A stretch of DNA of 8,314 nt from Bacillota bacterium (GCA_023421075.1 JAEZUM010000003.1:1-8314), one strand, 5' to 3'; shown: positions 1-7,087, counted from the first letter of the stretch. Numbers and translations: made by a program. Notes: a model not told the origin generated them from the sequence alone.

Positions 1-925
1 TAGGAAGACCTACACCATTATTCGATGCATTGAAGGTTGTTGTCTTTCCTGCATAGGTATCCCAGCTCTTGTTCTTGTAGATAGACTCAAGAACAGCAAC
101 TACAGATGCACCAAGACCCTTGGTTGCTGAAGTGATAACGGTATCACTGTCATATCTCTGGTCAACGTCAACACCAATTACCTTAGTACCTGACTCGGAA
201 GCTGCAGCCATAACGCTCTTACCTACAGAACCGCCACAAGCAAAGATAACCTGTGTGCCTTCCTGATACATTGTCTTAGCGGTAGCCTTATTAGTGTCGG
301 TCTCAGCGAAGTCACCGGTGTAGTGATAGGTTACAGTAACAGAGCCATCTGCTAAGCCAAGCTCAGCTGCAGCTGCTTCCGCACCCTGAAGATATCCGTA
401 ACCGAATGCCTGAACTGCGGGAACTGCCATACCACCCATGAAACCAAGCTTTGTGTTGCCATCTTTTACAGCAGCATAGCCTGCAAGGTAACCGGACTGC
501 TCTTCTGCATACATAACGCTTGCTACGTTCGCTTTGGTCTCGAAGGTAGAATAATCAGCTGTATGAGGAGCACCATCCAGAAGGATGAACTTAATCTCAG
601 GATACTTTGTCTGAGCTTCGTAGATCGGAACCTCGAATAAGAAACCGGGTGTTACGATAACCTTAGCACCGCTGGTAACTGCATTGTCAATCGCTGCAAG
701 GTAACCTGCATCGGAAGCCTCTTCCGGCTTAATATACTGATGTGTAACCTTATTTGCTTTTGCAAATTCAACAACGCCTTCCCATGCGCCCTGGTTAAAG
801 GATTTGTCATCGATGTTACCCTTGTCTGTGATAAGAGCTATTTCATAACCCTCTGTTTTGCTTCCACATGCTGTCAAAGCAAATGCCATCACTAAAACTA
901 ATAATGCTGATATTACTTTTTTCAT
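1..925 (-). CDS. BMP/PnrA-family ABC transporter substrate-binding lipoprotein, partial
   Basis: Partial gene: about 308 codons are visible and the C-terminus runs off the left edge (family members are usually about 340-390 aa). The start codon at 925-923 follows a strong GGGAGGA ribosome site. Residues 1-20 are a lipoprotein signal (MKK, hydrophobic stretch, lipobox LTAC) with the lipidated Cys at 20, so the protein should sit on the outer face of the membrane. After it come the family hallmarks: DDKSFNQGAWEG at residues 39-50, a GFMGGMAVPAVQAFGYG segment in the middle, FACGGSVGKS, and GVDVDQ at about 251-256. In characterised members (PnrA/TmpC, Med) such residues bind a nucleoside. The family knowledge therefore suggests nucleoside or related ligand capture for an ABC importer, whose ATPase and permease genes would lie beyond the left edge. 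The exact ligand cannot be read from sequence. It has its own promoter at 1018-1046. Confidence 0.93.
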   Translation of the reverse strand, partial: MKKVISALLVLVMAFALTACGSKTEGYEIALITDKGNIDDKSFNQGAWEGVVEFAKANKVTHQYIKPEEASDAGYLAAIDNAVTSGAKVIVTPGFLFEVPIYEAQTKYPEIKFILLDGAPHTADYSTFETKANVASVMYAEEQSGYLAGYAAVKDGNTKLGFMGGMAVPAVQAFGYGYLQGAEAAAAELGLADGSVTVTYHYTGDFAETDTNKATAKTMYQEGTQVIFACGGSVGKSVMAAASESGTKVIGVDVDQRYDSDTVITSATKGLGASVVAVLESIYKNKSWDTYAGKTTTFNASNNGVGLP

Positions 926-966
926 AAATCTGTCCTCCCTGTTTTAGTTGTAATTATTTTATTTGC

Positions 967-999
967 CGGAAATTCTGGTTGCAATAACGAAAATTTCCG
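967..999 (-). other. Inverted repeat in the 5' leader of the BMP gene
   Basis: CGGAAATT (967-974) and AATTTCCG (992-999) are perfect 8-bp complements with a 17-nt loop. The repeat lies inside the predicted untranslated leader, between the promoter and the ribosome site. It has no T-run after it, so it is not a typical terminator. I do not recognise a purine riboswitch core in the leader. It could be an operator or a leader hairpin. Confidence 0.4.
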
Positions 1000-1017
1000 A
1001 ATAAACACTACATGAGA

Positions 1018-1046
1018 ATAATACCATAAATGGACAAATTATTCAA
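1018..1046 (-). promoter_or_regulatory. SigA-type promoter of the BMP lipoprotein gene
   Basis: Read on the minus strand: TTGAAT (-35, 1046-1041), a 17-bp spacer, then TATTAT (-10, 1023-1018) preceded by TGG, an extended -10 feature. The predicted transcript starts near 1011, giving a leader of about 86 nt before the start codon at 925. It lies just downstream of the Gx-family gene, for which I see no convincing terminator, so some read-through from that operon is possible. Confidence 0.6.
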
Positions 1047-1079
1047 GAGTACCAAACTACTAAAAGTATTTTTAATTTT

Positions 1080-1568
1080 TTACATCGTTTTCAATCTCTT
1101 GATAATAATTGTCGCCAAAATTCCGATCAAAGCTCCCATGATCACACCAAAAATCAATAAAAATGGCAAATAATAGATAATATCGATGTTTTCCACCACC
1201 ATGATCGCAACTGCTATTTGTCCAATATTATGTGCAATTCCGCCTATAATACTTACACCTACCATACTAAATAATTTTGATTTTTGAAAAATAACCATAA
1301 GCAGCCAGCTTAATAGCCCTCCAACCAAACTAAACATCATGGTGGATGGATTACCGAAGGTAAATCCAACCAAAATAATACGAATGATAGATAGGACAAA
1401 GGCTTCCTTGACACCCATTTTATATAATGCGGTGATAACAACAAGATTGGCTAACCCGAGCTTAATACCGGGTATGGCAATCGATAACGGAAATAAGCTT
1501 TCAATATAGCTTAAAATAAAAGCAAGTGCTACCAGCAACCCATAGGTTGCTATTCTCTTTGATTTCAT
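1080..1568 (-). CDS. Gx transporter family membrane protein (EetB-like; formerly 'heptaprenyl diphosphate synthase component I')
   Basis: A 162-aa, very hydrophobic protein with about five or six membrane spans and a short basic tail (IIIKRLKTM). It starts MKSKRIATYGLLVALAFILSYIE. The family signatures are PGIKLGLANLVV at about residues 33-44, the FGNPSTMMFSLVGGLLSW region in the middle, and a late GGIAHNIGQI motif. These match the Gx/HepI family (COG4769). The start is supported by AAAGGAGA just upstream. It lies 63 bp after the NusG-domain-II gene and is probably co-transcribed with it. In flavin-based extracellular electron transfer loci of Listeria and lactobacilli, a protein of this family (EetB) is paired with a NusG-II protein (EetA) near an ApbE enzyme, as here. 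The older prenyl synthase label is not supported by the membrane-only sequence. Molecular function is unknown. Confidence 0.85.
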   Translation of the reverse strand: MKSKRIATYGLLVALAFILSYIESLFPLSIAIPGIKLGLANLVVITALYKMGVKEAFVLSIIRIILVGFTFGNPSTMMFSLVGGLLSWLLMVIFQKSKLFSMVGVSIIGGIAHNIGQIAVAIMVVENIDIIYYLPFLLIFGVIMGALIGILATIIIKRLKTM

Positions 1569-1631
1569 TCAGGTCTCCTTTAACAGTAAACGGTTCCGTA
1601 CTACCCTGTAATAACTTACATGGACGAACCT

Positions 1632-2000
1632 TTAATTAGCAACGGCATCAACATCACTGTCCTCGGACTCGGTTACCTCGAGAACTACTTTATTCGGGAG
1701 ACATACAATCGTATCATTATTATAATGAATACTTCTGTGATTCACACAAATTTTGTCCGGACAACTGGCATCCACCATATCCACAATTCCATCTTTTATT
1801 TCGAAAGTGTTGTAGCTTCCATCCTTTAATTTGACAGTATATGAGGTATCATCACTGAGGTATAAGGTGTCATATACTTCACCGCCGACGGTGATTACTA
1901 CCTTACTGCCCTCTTTCTTTGTCAAATTCATGAATGCTATGATGGCAAACCCAAGAATCAGAATTATACCGATCAAAATCAAATCATTCTTTTTAACCAT
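1632..2000 (-). CDS. NusG domain II-containing membrane-anchored protein (EetA-like)
   Basis: A 122-aa protein with one N-terminal membrane anchor (about residues 6-25) and then an extracytoplasmic small beta domain. The diagnostic stretch is ASCPDKICVNH at residues 78-88, with Cys80 and Cys85, and a third Cys in IVCLPNKVVLEV (Cys100). This is the pattern of stand-alone NusG domain II proteins of Firmicutes, which are not transcription factors. I chose the ATG at 2000-1998 because GGAG lies a few bases upstream. The longer in-frame ATG at 2063 sits at or before the predicted transcript start (about 2061), and the extra 21 residues would spoil the anchor. The gene is first in a two-gene operon with the Gx-family gene, divergent from apbE. 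The C-terminal tail is acidic (ESEDSDVD). Role: probably an accessory in membrane flavin or quinone electron transfer, by analogy with EetA. Confidence 0.82.
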   Translation of the reverse strand: MVKKNDLILIGIILILGFAIIAFMNLTKKEGSKVVITVGGEVYDTLYLSDDTSYTVKLKDGSYNTFEIKDGIVDMVDASCPDKICVNHRSIHYNNDTIVCLPNKVVLEVTESEDSDVDAVAN

Positions 2001-2067
2001 AAATCTCCATTCTAACTTTCCAATATATATCAAACAATTTGAATCAGGCTGTCTTACATACATGATT

Positions 2068-2095
2068 ATTATATATTAACAAAAGCTTCTGTCAA
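2068..2095 (-). promoter_or_regulatory. Consensus SigA promoter of the NusG-II/Gx operon
   Basis: On the minus strand a perfect TTGACA (-35, 2095-2090), a 16-bp spacer and a perfect TATAAT (-10, 2073-2068). The predicted transcript start is near 2061, leaving a leader of about 60 nt before the ATG at 2000. This position argues against the longer start at 2063. A small inverted repeat (CTTCT, 2086-2090; AGAAG, 2095-2099) overlaps the -35. Confidence 0.75.
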
Positions 2096-2161
2096 GAAGA
2101 ATGTCTGCTTTCCCATTTGAATTGCACTTGTTTTATATCTTATTTCATAAAATTTCGCTCC

Positions 2162-2190
2162 TTGACAGCATACAGGCAATTTCCTACAAT
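2162..2190 (+). promoter_or_regulatory. SigA promoter of the apbE gene
   Basis: TTGACA (2162-2167), a 17-bp spacer and TACAAT (2185-2190). The transcript should start near 2197, followed by AGGAAAGG (2201-2208) and the ATG at 2219. The upstream in-frame ATG at 2189 overlaps the -10, so it cannot be the normal start. The promoter fires away from the one at 2068-2095, with the two -35 boxes about 67 bp apart. Confidence 0.7.
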
Positions 2191-2218
2191 GAAGAAAAAC
2201 AGGAAAGGTATTCGTTCC

Positions 2219-3295
2219 ATGAAAGTTAGTAATCCCAGCAAGAATATCGATCGATTTCTTCTTTTGCTAATTTTGATCGGTATCCCGTTTCTTCTCATAA
2301 GCTGCAATCCTGAGATCCCGAATACAGTGGAAAATCAACCAGAGACTACTGTGGAATTTATCTCAAAAACTGATTTTCTTCTGAATACAGTGGTAACAAT
2401 CAATTTATATGATAAACAGGACATGTCTTTGATCAACGGTTCCTTTGATATAATCCGTAAATATGAGGCGATCTATTCTCGAACCGAGGAAACCAGTGAA
2501 CTCTATCGTCTTAATCACGGATTAGCACCTAATTCATCCGAGAAACCGCTCACTTATACTGTTTCCAGCGAATTGGCCGATGTGATTCAAGACGCATTAT
2601 CCTACAGTAAACGATCGGAGGGTGCTTTTGACCTGACAATTGCACCAATTTCCTCCCTATGGGATTTTCATACCTCTTCTCCGGCTCTTCCCGATGAAAC
2701 GGTATTAAATCATGCCTTGGACTTAGTGGATTATAGCCATCTACAATTAAACGGTACAAACGTTACCTTCGCCGCAGAAGGAGTAGGTATTGATCTGGGT
2801 GCCATCGCAAAAGGCTATATTGCCGACAGAGTAAAGGAATATCTTCTCGCCAATGGTGTGAAAAGTGCCCTAATTAATCTTGGAGGCAATCTCCTTTGTA
2901 TTGGCACAAAACCCAATCAGAAGCCATTCCATATCGGTATTCAAAAGCCTTATGCCGATCGTAACGAAACCATAGCGACCATGGAAATCTCCGATCTTTC
3001 CGTGGTCTCCTCAGGAGTTTATGAGCGATTTTTTGAACTGGACGGTAAAATCTATCATCATATCTTAAACCCAAGAACCGGTTACCCCTACGATAACGGA
3101 TTAATCTCTGTAACCATTATTTCCGAGAAGTCGGTGGATGGGGACGGTCTTTCCACAAGCTGTTTTGCTCTTGGTCTGGAAAAGGGGTTGCAATTAATCA
3201 ATCGTATCCCGAATACTTATGCCGTGTTTATCACAGAAGATTATCAATTACATTACTCCGAAGGTTTTGAGGATGCGATCACTCTGCTACCCTGA
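2219..3295 (+). CDS. apbE: ApbE-family FAD:protein FMN transferase, lipoprotein (FmnB-like)
   Basis: A 358-aa enzyme that attaches FMN from FAD covalently to Thr/Ser residues of extracytoplasmic flavoproteins, using Mg2+. The N-terminus is a lipoprotein signal with lipobox LISC (Cys29), so it acts outside the membrane. Family motifs in order: GAFDLTIAPISSLWDF (135-150), IDLGAIAKGY (191-200), NLGGN (220-224), SSGVYERFF (264-272), HHILNPRTGYP (280-290) and DGLST (309-313, with the metal-binding-type Asp309). All key elements look intact and the length is normal. The start at 2219 is chosen because a promoter and ribosome site lie immediately upstream. Longer starts at 2117 and 2189 lie in or before the promoter. 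It is divergent from the EetA/EetB-like pair. No FMN-acceptor protein (FMN-binding domain, RnfG/NqrC type or PplA type) is encoded in this window. Confidence 0.93.
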   Translation: MKVSNPSKNIDRFLLLLILIGIPFLLISCNPEIPNTVENQPETTVEFISKTDFLLNTVVTINLYDKQDMSLINGSFDIIRKYEAIYSRTEETSELYRLNHGLAPNSSEKPLTYTVSSELADVIQDALSYSKRSEGAFDLTIAPISSLWDFHTSSPALPDETVLNHALDLVDYSHLQLNGTNVTFAAEGVGIDLGAIAKGYIADRVKEYLLANGVKSALINLGGNLLCIGTKPNQKPFHIGIQKPYADRNETIATMEISDLSVVSSGVYERFFELDGKIYHHILNPRTGYPYDNGLISVTIISEKSVDGDGLSTSCFALGLEKGLQLINRIPNTYAVFITEDYQLHYSEGFEDAITLLP

Positions 3296-3325
3296 ACAAG
3301 AAAGAGTACCTCATCACGAAAAGAA

Positions 3326-3377
3326 AAGAAGTGCACTTACTCCATCCGTTCATCGCGATGAAGTAAATACACTTCTT
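3326..3377. terminator. Bidirectional terminator between apbE and mrp
   Basis: AAGAAGTG (3326-3333) pairs with CACTTCTT (3370-3377), and an inner arm TTACTCCATC pairs with GATGAAGTAA apart from one mismatch. The stem is followed by ATTTTT on the plus strand and by a T-rich run on the minus strand (TTTTCTTTTC), so it can stop transcription from both convergent genes. Confidence 0.75.
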
Positions 3378-3391
3378 ATTTTTATCCTCTT

Positions 3392-4216
3392 CTACAGCTT
3401 CTCGAGACTGTCTGCCAATTCATCCAGCCAATCACCTTCATATAACTCAATCATACCACGGTCGCAGGCAGCTGCCAGCTTCGGGTTGATCGGGAGCTTT
3501 GCTGTCAAAGGAATATTATGCTTAGCAGCCGTTTCTTCAATGTGACTTTCACCATATATCTGATGCTGCTTATCGCAGTCAGGACACACAAAATAGGACA
3601 TATTCTCAACCAACCCGAGGATCGGTACATTCATCATCTGTGCCATCTTAACAGCCTTACCAACAATCATGGATACCAGCTCCTGAGGAGATGTTACTAT
3701 GATTATCCCGTCAATCGGTAAGGATTGGAATATGGTCAGGGGAACATCACCGGTACCCGGAGGCATATCTACAAACATAAAATCGACGTCATGCCAGATT
3801 ACATCGGACCAGAATTGCTTTACAGTGCCAGCAATAACAGGTCCTCTCCATACAACCGGATCCGTTTCATTTGCTAATAACAGATTGATCGACATAACCT
3901 CAATACCACTGTTTGTCTTAGCCGGGAATAACCCCATCTCATTGCCGACCGCTTTTTCTTTCAGACCAAAGGCCTTCGGTATCGAAGGACCTGTAATATC
4001 TGCATCTAATATCGCTGTCTGATATCCTTTTCTATTCATATTCACTGACATCAAGGAGGTTACTAAGGATTTTCCTACCCCACCCTTGCCACTGACAATT
4101 CCGATTACCTTTTTTATATTGCTAAGCTCATGGGCATCGACGGCGAAATCATTCTTCGGCTTTTGATCCGAGCACTTCGATGCACAGCTGTTGCAATTAC
4201 TGTTGCATTCACTCAT
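3392..4216 (-). CDS. mrp: Mrp/NBP35-type P-loop ATPase, iron-sulfur cluster carrier
   Basis: A 274-aa cytoplasmic protein of the Mrp/ApbC/NBP35 group of deviant Walker-A ATPases. It is expected to bind a [4Fe-4S] cluster at a dimer interface and hand it to target proteins. Visible features: an N-terminal cysteine cluster (Cys4, Cys8, Cys11, Cys15) resembling eukaryotic NBP35; the deviant P-loop GKGGVGKS (43-50); DADITGPS (71-78); WRGP (123-126); DMPPGTGD (150-157); and the cluster-binding CPDC (Cys211, Cys214). Length is normal for the short form without an N-terminal DUF59 domain. AAAGGA lies upstream of the ATG, and a consensus promoter is about 110 bp away. It is a single-gene unit converging on apbE. 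It could serve the iron-sulfur proteins of this anaerobe generally rather than only its neighbours. Confidence 0.93.
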   Translation of the reverse strand: MSECNSNCNSCASKCSDQKPKNDFAVDAHELSNIKKVIGIVSGKGGVGKSLVTSLMSVNMNRKGYQTAILDADITGPSIPKAFGLKEKAVGNEMGLFPAKTNSGIEVMSINLLLANETDPVVWRGPVIAGTVKQFWSDVIWHDVDFMFVDMPPGTGDVPLTIFQSLPIDGIIIVTSPQELVSMIVGKAVKMAQMMNVPILGLVENMSYFVCPDCDKQHQIYGESHIEETAAKHNIPLTAKLPINPKLAAACDRGMIELYEGDWLDELADSLEKL

Positions 4217-4284
4217 CTTTTATCATCCTTTCCAATGAATTAATATAGCTTGTCCCAGGTAGCTTACAGGCACAAACTTCCCAT

Positions 4285-4308
4285 GTAAATTATGATTTCA
4301 TAATCTAC
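4285..4308 (-). other. Near-perfect palindrome in the mrp leader
   Basis: GTAAATTATG (4285-4294) and CATAATCTAC (4299-4308) flank a 4-nt loop. As minus-strand RNA the single non-Watson-Crick position becomes a G-U pair, so a continuous 10-bp hairpin can form. It starts roughly 10 nt after the predicted transcript start, so it could equally be a DNA operator for a dimeric repressor. No T-run follows it. Confidence 0.45.
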
Positions 4309-4323
4309 ACTATTTGCTTTGTA

Positions 4324-4351
4324 ATTATACCCCTAAATGATAAGATGTCAA
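4324..4351 (-). promoter_or_regulatory. Consensus SigA promoter of mrp
   Basis: On the minus strand a perfect TTGACA (4351-4346), a 16-bp spacer and a perfect TATAAT (4329-4324). The predicted start is near 4317, giving a leader of about 100 nt. Confidence 0.75.
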
Positions 4352-4363
4352 TCACTAATTCCT

Positions 4364-4393
4364 TTAACAAGCGCGACCTTCCCTGAATATGAT
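4364..4393 (+). promoter_or_regulatory. Probable promoter of the DUF4474/phosphoesterase operon
   Basis: TTAACA (4364-4369), an 18-bp spacer and TATGAT (4388-4393), each one base off consensus. The predicted start near 4400 leaves about 25 nt before the ATG at 4425, with AGGAAAGGAG at 4407-4416 as ribosome site. The in-frame ATG at 4389 lies in the -10. Confidence 0.45.
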
Positions 4394-4424
4394 GATATAT
4401 AACATTAGGAAAGGAGCTGATATT

Positions 4425-5450
4425 ATGCAGATTCTGAATACAGAAAATCTGATGCTTCTCATGGCGGGTTTCGTAACCTTGGTATCTGAAAATGTTGTAC
4501 TGCTTACAATTATCGGAGCCATTCTTCTGGTTGCTACAACCGCAATTCGTCTCTTAAGAAAAAAGAAGAAGAAAAAAGGGGAACGGGAAGTAATTCGTCC
4601 TGTTGCAGAGATCCTCGGAAATGTTCCGGAACGTCTTGCTGAACTCAACCAGGAATTACAACCCTTTGGCTTTGCTTATGAGCCCTATCAGGACATTTTC
4701 TTCTCTCTGATGAATCCATGGCAGAGGGATTTAGGCTATTGTAGATTATATGACGAGGCAAGTGCTGCACTTAGTATGATTATAGATTGCGAACCAATCC
4801 GTTTTGAATACAACGGAAGACGATGGCTGATCGAATTCTGGAAAGGCCAGTATGGAATGAACACAGGAGGAGAGGTTGGAATATATTATACAACAGGCCC
4901 GGATTTGGATATTCCCGGGATATTTAATGGTACCTTCTACTTCTGTGTTAAGGATGAGGATTGTATCAATATGTCCTACATCTTCCGAAAGGATGATAAT
5001 ATCTTATTTACACGAAGCGGTTATCACTGGTGGCTTACCGGCTTTAAGCTTGGTGAATTCTCTAAGCCCTCCCAATTATCCATGGATATCGTATTGGATC
5101 TTTATGACCGTCGTATGGCAAACGCTTTTGTAGAGGCACTCCGCAAGGTAGGCTATAAGGATAATGAATATTCACAACAAGGGTACCGAGTGATGGTACG
5201 TTTCGACAGGCCGCATACAAAACAACCGATTACAAGATCCGGTTTAACCGAATTTATTATGCAACGCAACAATGAAGCATTCTGTAATTCTTATAACAAG
5301 CTGACAGAAGCATATACCGAAACCTTAGATAAGCTCGAAATCGTACGAAAGGAATCACCCTCCATGTACAATCAGATACTGAGTATCGGTAAACCCAAGG
5401 CCGTATTTGAGTCTTATAACTCCATCAAAGGATATGTGAAACGATCATAA
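4425..5450 (+). CDS. DUF4474-type membrane-anchored protein of unknown function
   Basis: A 341-aa protein. An N-terminal hydrophobic region (about residues 9-44, one long or two short membrane segments) is followed by a strongly basic stop (R45 and six lysines, 46-51), which places the rest of the protein in the cytoplasm if the positive-inside rule holds. The globular part contains FGFAYEPYQDIFFSLMNPWQRDLGY, LIEFWKGQYGMNTGGEVGIYY and YHWWLTGFKLGEF, aromatic-rich segments I associate with the DUF4474 family of clostridia; no catalytic motif is evident. The last 60 residues look helical. The start at 4425 is set by AGGAAAGGAG eight bases upstream. It is followed after 16 bp by a metallophosphoesterase, almost certainly in the same transcript. 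Function unknown. Family assignment is from memory and not checked by alignment. Confidence 0.8.
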   Translation: MQILNTENLMLLMAGFVTLVSENVVLLTIIGAILLVATTAIRLLRKKKKKKGEREVIRPVAEILGNVPERLAELNQELQPFGFAYEPYQDIFFSLMNPWQRDLGYCRLYDEASAALSMIIDCEPIRFEYNGRRWLIEFWKGQYGMNTGGEVGIYYTTGPDLDIPGIFNGTFYFCVKDEDCINMSYIFRKDDNILFTRSGYHWWLTGFKLGEFSKPSQLSMDIVLDLYDRRMANAFVEALRKVGYKDNEYSQQGYRVMVRFDRPHTKQPITRSGLTEFIMQRNNEAFCNSYNKLTEAYTETLDKLEIVRKESPSMYNQILSIGKPKAVFESYNSIKGYVKRS

Positions 5451-5466
5451 TTAAACAAGGAAGTGA

Positions 5467-6378
5467 ATGCTGTTGACTGCATCTACACGTTTATCACAGG
5501 TTTTATCCACTTCTAAGGTAATCCCCTTTGATGAAAGCTCACGCTTTGTCATTATGAGTGATTGCCATAGGGGGAATAGCAGCTGGGGAGATAATTTTTC
5601 CGGTAACCAGAATCTATTTTTTGCAGCATTATACTACTATTATGAAAATGGTTATACCTATATCGAACTCGGTGACGGTGATGAACTGTGGGAAAACCGT
5701 TCGATTGAAGATATCATAACAGCACACAGCGATGCCTTTTGGCTTATGTCACTCTTCTATCAGGATCAGCGATTATATATGCTGTATGGAAACCATGATA
5801 TCGTGAAAAGGGATCCAAGGTACGCCCAGACAAGATGCAATTCCTTTTATTGTGACAGTACGAATTCCCATCAGGCACTATTTCCCGGTATTCAGATCAC
5901 GGAAGGATTGATATTAAGACACCGATATACTAATCAACAGATTTTTCTTACGCATGGACATCAAGGCGATTATTTGAACGATACACTATGGAGGGTGTCA
6001 CGATTTCTTGTAAGGTATCTATGGCGACCGTTGGAATTGATTGGAATAAAAGATCCAATGAGTACTAGCAAAAACAATAAAAAGAAGAATGCGGTAGAGA
6101 AAAATTTGATGGATTTTGCAAAAGAACATAACCAAATGATGATTTGTGGACATACACACCGTCCTGTTTTTCCTAAGCCCGGAGAACCGCCGTATTTTAA
6201 TGATGGCAGCTGCGTACATCCGAGATGTATCACAGCGATAGAAATACGAGGCGGTACGATCAGCCTTGTAAAATGGGCAATCATGACCAAACCGGACCGA
6301 ACGCTTTATGTCGGTCGAGAAGTACTGGAACAACCACTACGATTAAATGATTACTTCCAAACGATCCTACAGGGATAA
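5467..6378 (+). CDS. Calcineurin-like metallophosphoesterase
   Basis: A 303-aa enzyme with all metal-binding motifs of the calcineurin-like superfamily: SDCHRG (Asp32, His34), LGDGDELWE (Asp70), GNHD (109-111), THGHQGD (His163) and CGHTHRP (His229, His231). The GD...E-L-W block and overall order resemble the UDP-diacylglucosamine hydrolase (LpxH-like) branch. A Gram-positive cell makes no lipid A, so that substrate is unlikely, and the true one (a phosphodiester or phosphomonoester) cannot be read from the sequence. No signal peptide is visible. The ATG at 5467 is only three bases from AAGGAAG (5457-5463). A TTG at 5473, two codons in, has better spacing and may be used. The gene is 16 bp after the DUF4474 gene, and a strong terminator follows. 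Confidence 0.9.
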   Translation: MLLTASTRLSQVLSTSKVIPFDESSRFVIMSDCHRGNSSWGDNFSGNQNLFFAALYYYYENGYTYIELGDGDELWENRSIEDIITAHSDAFWLMSLFYQDQRLYMLYGNHDIVKRDPRYAQTRCNSFYCDSTNSHQALFPGIQITEGLILRHRYTNQQIFLTHGHQGDYLNDTLWRVSRFLVRYLWRPLELIGIKDPMSTSKNNKKKNAVEKNLMDFAKEHNQMMICGHTHRPVFPKPGEPPYFNDGSCVHPRCITAIEIRGGTISLVKWAIMTKPDRTLYVGREVLEQPLRLNDYFQTILQG

Positions 6379-6396
6379 GCAGCAATCCGAACAAAG

Positions 6397-6443
6397 AATA
6401 AGACATGATTGTTATTGTTTTTAGAATCAGATCATGTCTTATT
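6397..6443 (+). terminator. Strong intrinsic terminator of the DUF4474/phosphoesterase operon
   Basis: AATAAGACATGAT (6397-6409) and ATCATGTCTTATT (6431-6443) form a perfect 13-bp stem with a 21-nt loop, followed directly by TTT. It lies 19 bp after the stop codon. The A-rich left side could also give partial termination for the convergent flavin reductase gene. Confidence 0.8.
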
Positions 6444-6517
6444 TTTACGCTTTCATTATATATTTACCGTATTACCCTGCCCCTAGAATCTCACTGTTCA
6501 AACTTTTCGGCTTACGA

Positions 6518-7087
6518 TCATTTGTTTTTCTTCACAGAATAGCCGAATTTACCGAGTAACTCTCCCAACGAATAATATTCTCCATGGGAATAGACGATAA
6601 GACCTGACTTGTTTAAGTGGAAGCGTCCCTTATCATCCATAAGTCTTTTATCTACGGTAACACCTACGACTTCACCGAGAAACATATCATGGGTTCCCAG
6701 TGGGATGATTTGTTTCACAATGCATTCAATATTCACCGGACTTTCCGCGATACCGGGTGCTGCAATTTTCTGTCCCGGAATGGGTGTAAGCTTCATCTCC
6801 TTGAATTTATCAACCTCTCTGCCGGAGCGCACACCACAATAATCTGCTTGCCTTACCAATTCCTTGGTCACCAGATTAATCGTAAACTCCCCACTTTCTT
6901 TGATAATATCATAGGAATAGCGTTCCTTACGAATGGATATGGAAACCATTGCGGGACTGCTACACACTGTTCCGGCCCATGCAATGGTAATGATATTCGG
7001 TTTATGATTTGGACTCTGACAGCTTACCATAACTGCAGGTATCGGATACAGCATATTCCCGGGCTTCCATAGCTCCTTCTCTATCAT
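6518..7087 (-). CDS. Flavin reductase-family protein (FMN-binding split barrel)
   Basis: A 189-aa soluble protein of the flavin reductase/flavoredoxin-like family, which binds FMN in a split beta barrel. Family features: GNMLYPIPAVMVSC near the N-terminus (10-23), NIITIAWAGTVCSSPAMVSISIRK (31-54) with the TxxxSSPP-like flavin-phosphate region, GEFTINLV (66-73), a CGVRSGREVDKF loop (84-95), and a HDMFLGEVVGV strand near the C-terminal third. Length is typical. AGGAGTG precedes the ATG and a near-consensus promoter lies 27 nt further up. Members use NAD(P)H-reduced flavin, reduce small electron carriers, or have unknown partners, so the exact reaction is open. It is divergent from a ferredoxin gene, which could be its redox partner. 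Confidence 0.88.
   Translation of the reverse strand: MIEKELWKPGNMLYPIPAVMVSCQSPNHKPNIITIAWAGTVCSSPAMVSISIRKERYSYDIIKESGEFTINLVTKELVRQADYCGVRSGREVDKFKEMKLTPIPGQKIAAPGIAESPVNIECIVKQIIPLGTHDMFLGEVVGVTVDKRLMDDKGRFHLNKSGLIVYSHGEYYSLGELLGKFGYSVKKNK

Noticed and set aside
926..1011. A purine riboswitch upstream of the BMP lipoprotein gene
   Set aside because: I looked for the conserved three-way-junction core of guanine/adenine riboswitches and did not find it; only a simple inverted repeat is present.
3699..4022. A 107-codon plus-strand frame inside mrp
   Set aside because: Mirror of the conserved Walker-A region of mrp; no ribosome site and no recognisable domain.
6617..7072. A 151-codon open frame on the plus strand inside the flavin reductase gene
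   Set aside because: It is antisense to a clear family member with promoter and ribosome site, and its translation has no recognisable domain.
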